This document shows, piece by piece, positions 5,152-6,971 of a stretch of 6,971 nt of DNA. Source of the DNA: Actinomycetota bacterium (GTDB lineage: Bacteria; Actinomycetota; Actinomycetes; Streptosporangiales; Streptosporangiaceae); NCBI GenBank assembly GCA_003242605.1, contig QGUZ01000273.1, positions 1 to 6,971 of the forward strand, in the 5' to 3' direction. Each line of letters opens with the position of its first letter. The first letter of the stretch is position 1. The notes under the pieces are model-generated. The model had not been told where the DNA came from. It ran no database searches and saw only the letters and a program-made list of their open reading frames with translations. A program made the translations under genes and the position numbers.

Positions 5152-6117
5152 CTACCGGGGCCGCAGCGCGGCGAGGGTGGCGACGCCCGCCGGGTCGCGG
5201 TCGGTGGCGGACGGGACGATGACGAGGTCGTCGACGCCCGCCTTGGCGTAGGCGGCGAGCCGGGCGGTGACCTCGTCGCGGGTGCCGAACGCGCCGATCG
5301 TGTGCACGAGCTCGTCGGGGATCGCGGCGAGCAGCTCCCGCGGGTGGGGGCGGCTGCGGGCGAGCGCGACGACCTCGCCGAAGCCCGCCCGCTCGAACAT
5401 CCGCGCGTACCCGGGCGCGGCGAGGTAGCCGACGAGGCCGCGCCGGGCCTGGTCGATCGCGGCCCGGTCCGGGTCGACGGCCGTCGGGATCCAGGCGGCG
5501 ACGCGCGGCGCGGGGCGGCCGAACCGGTGCGCGGCCTCGCGCACCGCCGCGGCGAGCTCCCCGGCCGCCTCCGGGCTCACCAGGTTCACCACCATGCGGG
5601 CGGCGAACCGGGCGGCCGTCTCGACCGCGGACGGGCCGAACGCGGCCACGGTGAGGTCGGCCCCGGGCGCGGGCAGCCGCAGCCGGTAGCCGCGGGAGCG
5701 CACGTGCGTGCCGGTGAAGCCGGAGCGCTCCCCGGAGAGCAGCGGCCCGAGCGCCTCGGCGGTCTCCGCGAGCGCCTTCGCCGCCCCGGCCCGGGACCTG
5801 CCGTGCCACTCCTCCACGACCACCGCGCTCGAGGTGCCGATCGCCACCGAGACCGGGCGGCCGGTGAGCGCGGCGACCGAGGCCGCGCCCATCGCGATCA
5901 TCATGGGGTCGCGCACCGACACCGCGAACGGGCCGAGCACGAGCGCCGCCCGGCGCATGCCCAGGCCCGCCGCGGTGGCGAGGGCGAAGGCGTCGTACGT
6001 CGCCATCTCGCCCACCCACACCGCCGGGTAGCCGTGCTCGTCGGCGGCGCGGGCGGTGCGCAGCGCCTCCTCGGCCGGGCGGTCCTGCCACAGGCCGAGC
6101 GAAACCTCGATGTGCAT
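5152..6117 (-). CDS. LLM-class flavin/F420-dependent oxidoreductase (resembles the Rv3093c family)
   Basis: This 321-residue protein belongs to the bacterial luciferase-like superfamily, TIM-barrel enzymes that use coenzyme F420 or FMN; length is typical. The N-terminus (VSLGLWQDRPAEEALRTA, 5-22) followed by DEHGYPAVWVGEM (26-38) is the usual first strand and helix. SVRDPMMIAMGAASVAALTG (67-86) and RPVSVAIGTSS (87-97) match the family's conserved core, and a C-terminal GTRDEVTARLAAYAKAGVDD (278-297) is the common ending. From memory it looks closest to the TIGR03841 (M. tuberculosis Rv3093c) group, whose substrate is unknown. The ATG at 6117 has a good ribosome-binding site (minus-strand GGAAGGAAG, 4 nt upstream). 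An upstream extension of the frame is rejected because it is Ala/Arg-rich and runs into the neighbour. It lies downstream of an acyl-CoA ligase gene on the same strand, hinting at a shared pathway. Confidence 0.9.
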   Translation of the reverse strand: MHIEVSLGLWQDRPAEEALRTARAADEHGYPAVWVGEMATYDAFALATAAGLGMRRAALVLGPFAVSVRDPMMIAMGAASVAALTGRPVSVAIGTSSAVVVEEWHGRSRAGAAKALAETAEALGPLLSGERSGFTGTHVRSRGYRLRLPAPGADLTVAAFGPSAVETAARFAARMVVNLVSPEAAGELAAAVREAAHRFGRPAPRVAAWIPTAVDPDRAAIDQARRGLVGYLAAPGYARMFERAGFGEVVALARSRPHPRELLAAIPDELVHTIGAFGTRDEVTARLAAYAKAGVDDLVIVPSATDRDPAGVATLAALRPR

Positions 6118-6163
6118 GGGGCTTCCTTCCGTCGTGCGCCGCGCGCTCTCCGGTGCGGAAATT

Positions 6164-6214
6164 GCCGCCTGCCCGGCGGCCCGCGCCGCCGCCGCGGGGG
6201 CGCGCGGCCCGCGG
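6164..6214 (-). other. Hairpins in the gap between acyl-CoA ligase and oxidoreductase genes
   Basis: GCCGCC/GGCGGC (6164-6169 with 6175-6180, 5-nt loop) and CCGCGGG/CCCGCGG (6192-6198 with 6208-6214, 9-nt loop) are perfect stems within the 151-bp gap. Together they could partly terminate the ligase transcript or stabilise RNA between the genes. The sequence is extremely GC-rich, so stems of this length may arise by chance. Confidence 0.35.
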
Positions 6215-6268
6215 CGCCGGCGCTCCGGCCGCGCGCCCGCCGGATGCGGCCCGCGCGGCCCGGCCCGG

Positions 6269-6971
6269 TCAGGTCCGGCCGCCGAGCTCGTCGCGCAGCC
6301 GCCGCTTGAGCAGCTTGCCGAGCGGGTTGCGCGGCAGCGACGAGCGGATCTCCAGCCGCTCCGGCAGCTTGTACGAGGCGATCTTGCGCTCCTTGAGGAA
6401 CGCGGTGACGTCCTCAAGGGTCACCGTGGCGCCCTCGCGCGGCACCACCACCGCGCACACCCGCTCGCCGTACACCTCGTCCGGCACGCCGACCACCGCG
6501 ACCTCGGCGATCGCCGGGTGGCCGAGGAGCAGGTTCTCCAGCTCGGCGGGCGCGATGTTCATCCCGCCGCGGATCACCATGTCCTTGGCCCGGTCGACGT
6601 ACTCGAGGAACTCGCCGTTCTCCCCGGCGATCCGGAACACGTCGCCGGTCTTGAGAAAGCCCTCCTCGTCGAACGGGCTGGGCAGCCGGTCGCCGTCCAC
6701 GTAGCCGGGGAACAGCATCGGGCCCTTGATGCGCAGCTCGCCGGGCACGCCGGGCTCGGTGATCTCCGCGCCGGTGGCGAGGTCGACGAGCTTCACCGTC
6801 ACCTGGCTCGCGGTGCGGGCGCTCCACGTCCGGCCCGGCACGCCGTACCGGGGGAAGTAGCGGGCCCGCTGCTCCGGGTCGGGCACGTCGCGCGGGGTGG
6901 TGAGCAGGGCCACACCCTCGTTCGAGCCGAAGAAGTTGATCACGCCGATGCCGTACCGCTCCTGCCAGCCC
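6269..6971 (-). CDS. Acyl-CoA ligase / AMP-binding enzyme, C-terminal part
   Basis: This is the end of an adenylate-forming enzyme that activates a carboxylic acid with ATP and joins it to CoA. The frame is open to the right edge, so the start lies outside and 233 residues are visible, a little under half of the usual 500-550. Counting from the edge, A5-like INFFGSNEG is at 11-19, ELRIKGPMLFPGY at 78-90, A7 GFLKTGD at 104-110, A8 YVDRAKDMVIRGGMNIAP at 124-141 with PAELE following, and A10 PRNPLGKLLK at 213-222. Lys219 is the catalytic lysine of A10. The hinge and C-terminal domain look complete. FGSNEG in place of the common YG.TE is seen in some CoA ligases, and the substrate cannot be told. 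A GTG at 6943 is internal, not the start. It is upstream of the oxidoreductase on the same strand. Confidence 0.92.
   Translation of the reverse strand, partial: GWQERYGIGVINFFGSNEGVALLTTPRDVPDPEQRARYFPRYGVPGRTWSARTASQVTVKLVDLATGAEITEPGVPGELRIKGPMLFPGYVDGDRLPSPFDEEGFLKTGDVFRIAGENGEFLEYVDRAKDMVIRGGMNIAPAELENLLLGHPAIAEVAVVGVPDEVYGERVCAVVVPREGATVTLEDVTAFLKERKIASYKLPERLEIRSSLPRNPLGKLLKRRLRDELGGRT

Noticed and set aside
4115..6091. 658-codon open frame on the minus strand spanning the noncoding region and the oxidoreductase
   Set aside because: The product is Gly/Arg/Pro/Ala-rich with no fold, it crosses the repeats whose indels break frame, and it overlaps the oxidoreductase in another frame.
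6118..6417. N-terminal extension of the oxidoreductase by 100 residues
   Set aside because: The extension is low-complexity Ala/Arg/Pro, overlaps the ligase gene, and the internal ATG at 6117 has a good ribosome-binding site and family-like N-terminus.

Overview
This window of about 7 kb comes from a very GC-rich genome (roughly three quarters G+C by eye, with near-total G/C at third codon positions). GTG starts occur, and the gene set fits a filamentous or soil actinobacterium: a serine-kinase-like anti-sigma protein of the actinobacterial type, a probable F420-dependent luciferase-like oxidoreductase, and an NCS1 permease. An order such as Streptosporangiales is plausible, but the sequence alone does not prove it.

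Layout, left to right. (1) Positions 1-827, plus strand: the C-terminal part of an NCS1-type nucleobase/vitamin-precursor permease, cut by the window edge. (2) Positions 832-880: a perfect 14-bp stem-loop that probably ends transcription from both sides, because the next gene points the other way. (3) Positions 911-1477, minus strand: an O6-alkylguanine-DNA alkyltransferase (Ogt/MGMT). Its active-site PCHR is intact, but two residues normally used for base flipping and DNA binding are both histidine. (4) A 124-bp divergent intergenic region. (5) Positions 1602-3530, plus strand: a soluble PAS-GAF-PAS sensor histidine kinase. (6) Positions 3666-4178, plus strand: a small RsbW/SpoIIAB-like ATPase. 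No response regulator, sigma factor or anti-anti-sigma factor lies beside these two signalling genes in the window.

(7) Positions 4179-5151 are mostly noncoding and are the least ordinary part. They hold two direct, imperfect copies of a repeat of about 155 bp (4235-4390 and 4757-4918). Between them lies a 56-codon, minus-strand gene for a very hydrophobic protein (4387-4557) whose stop codon lies inside the first repeat. Overlapping palindromes and a cluster of strong hairpins are also present. (8) Positions 5152-6117, minus strand: an LLM-class flavin/F420-dependent oxidoreductase. (9) Positions 6269-6971, minus strand: the C-terminal 233 residues of an acyl-CoA ligase (adenylate-forming enzyme), cut by the right edge. 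The ligase lies upstream of the oxidoreductase on the same strand, separated by 151 bp with hairpins, so the two may form one transcription unit acting on a CoA-activated carboxylic acid.

No complete new multi-gene system is visible. The strongest leads are the repeat pair around the tiny membrane-protein gene, the altered Ogt, and the orphan kinase/anti-sigma pair. No tRNA, rRNA, CRISPR array, insertion sequence or known riboswitch was recognised by reading.
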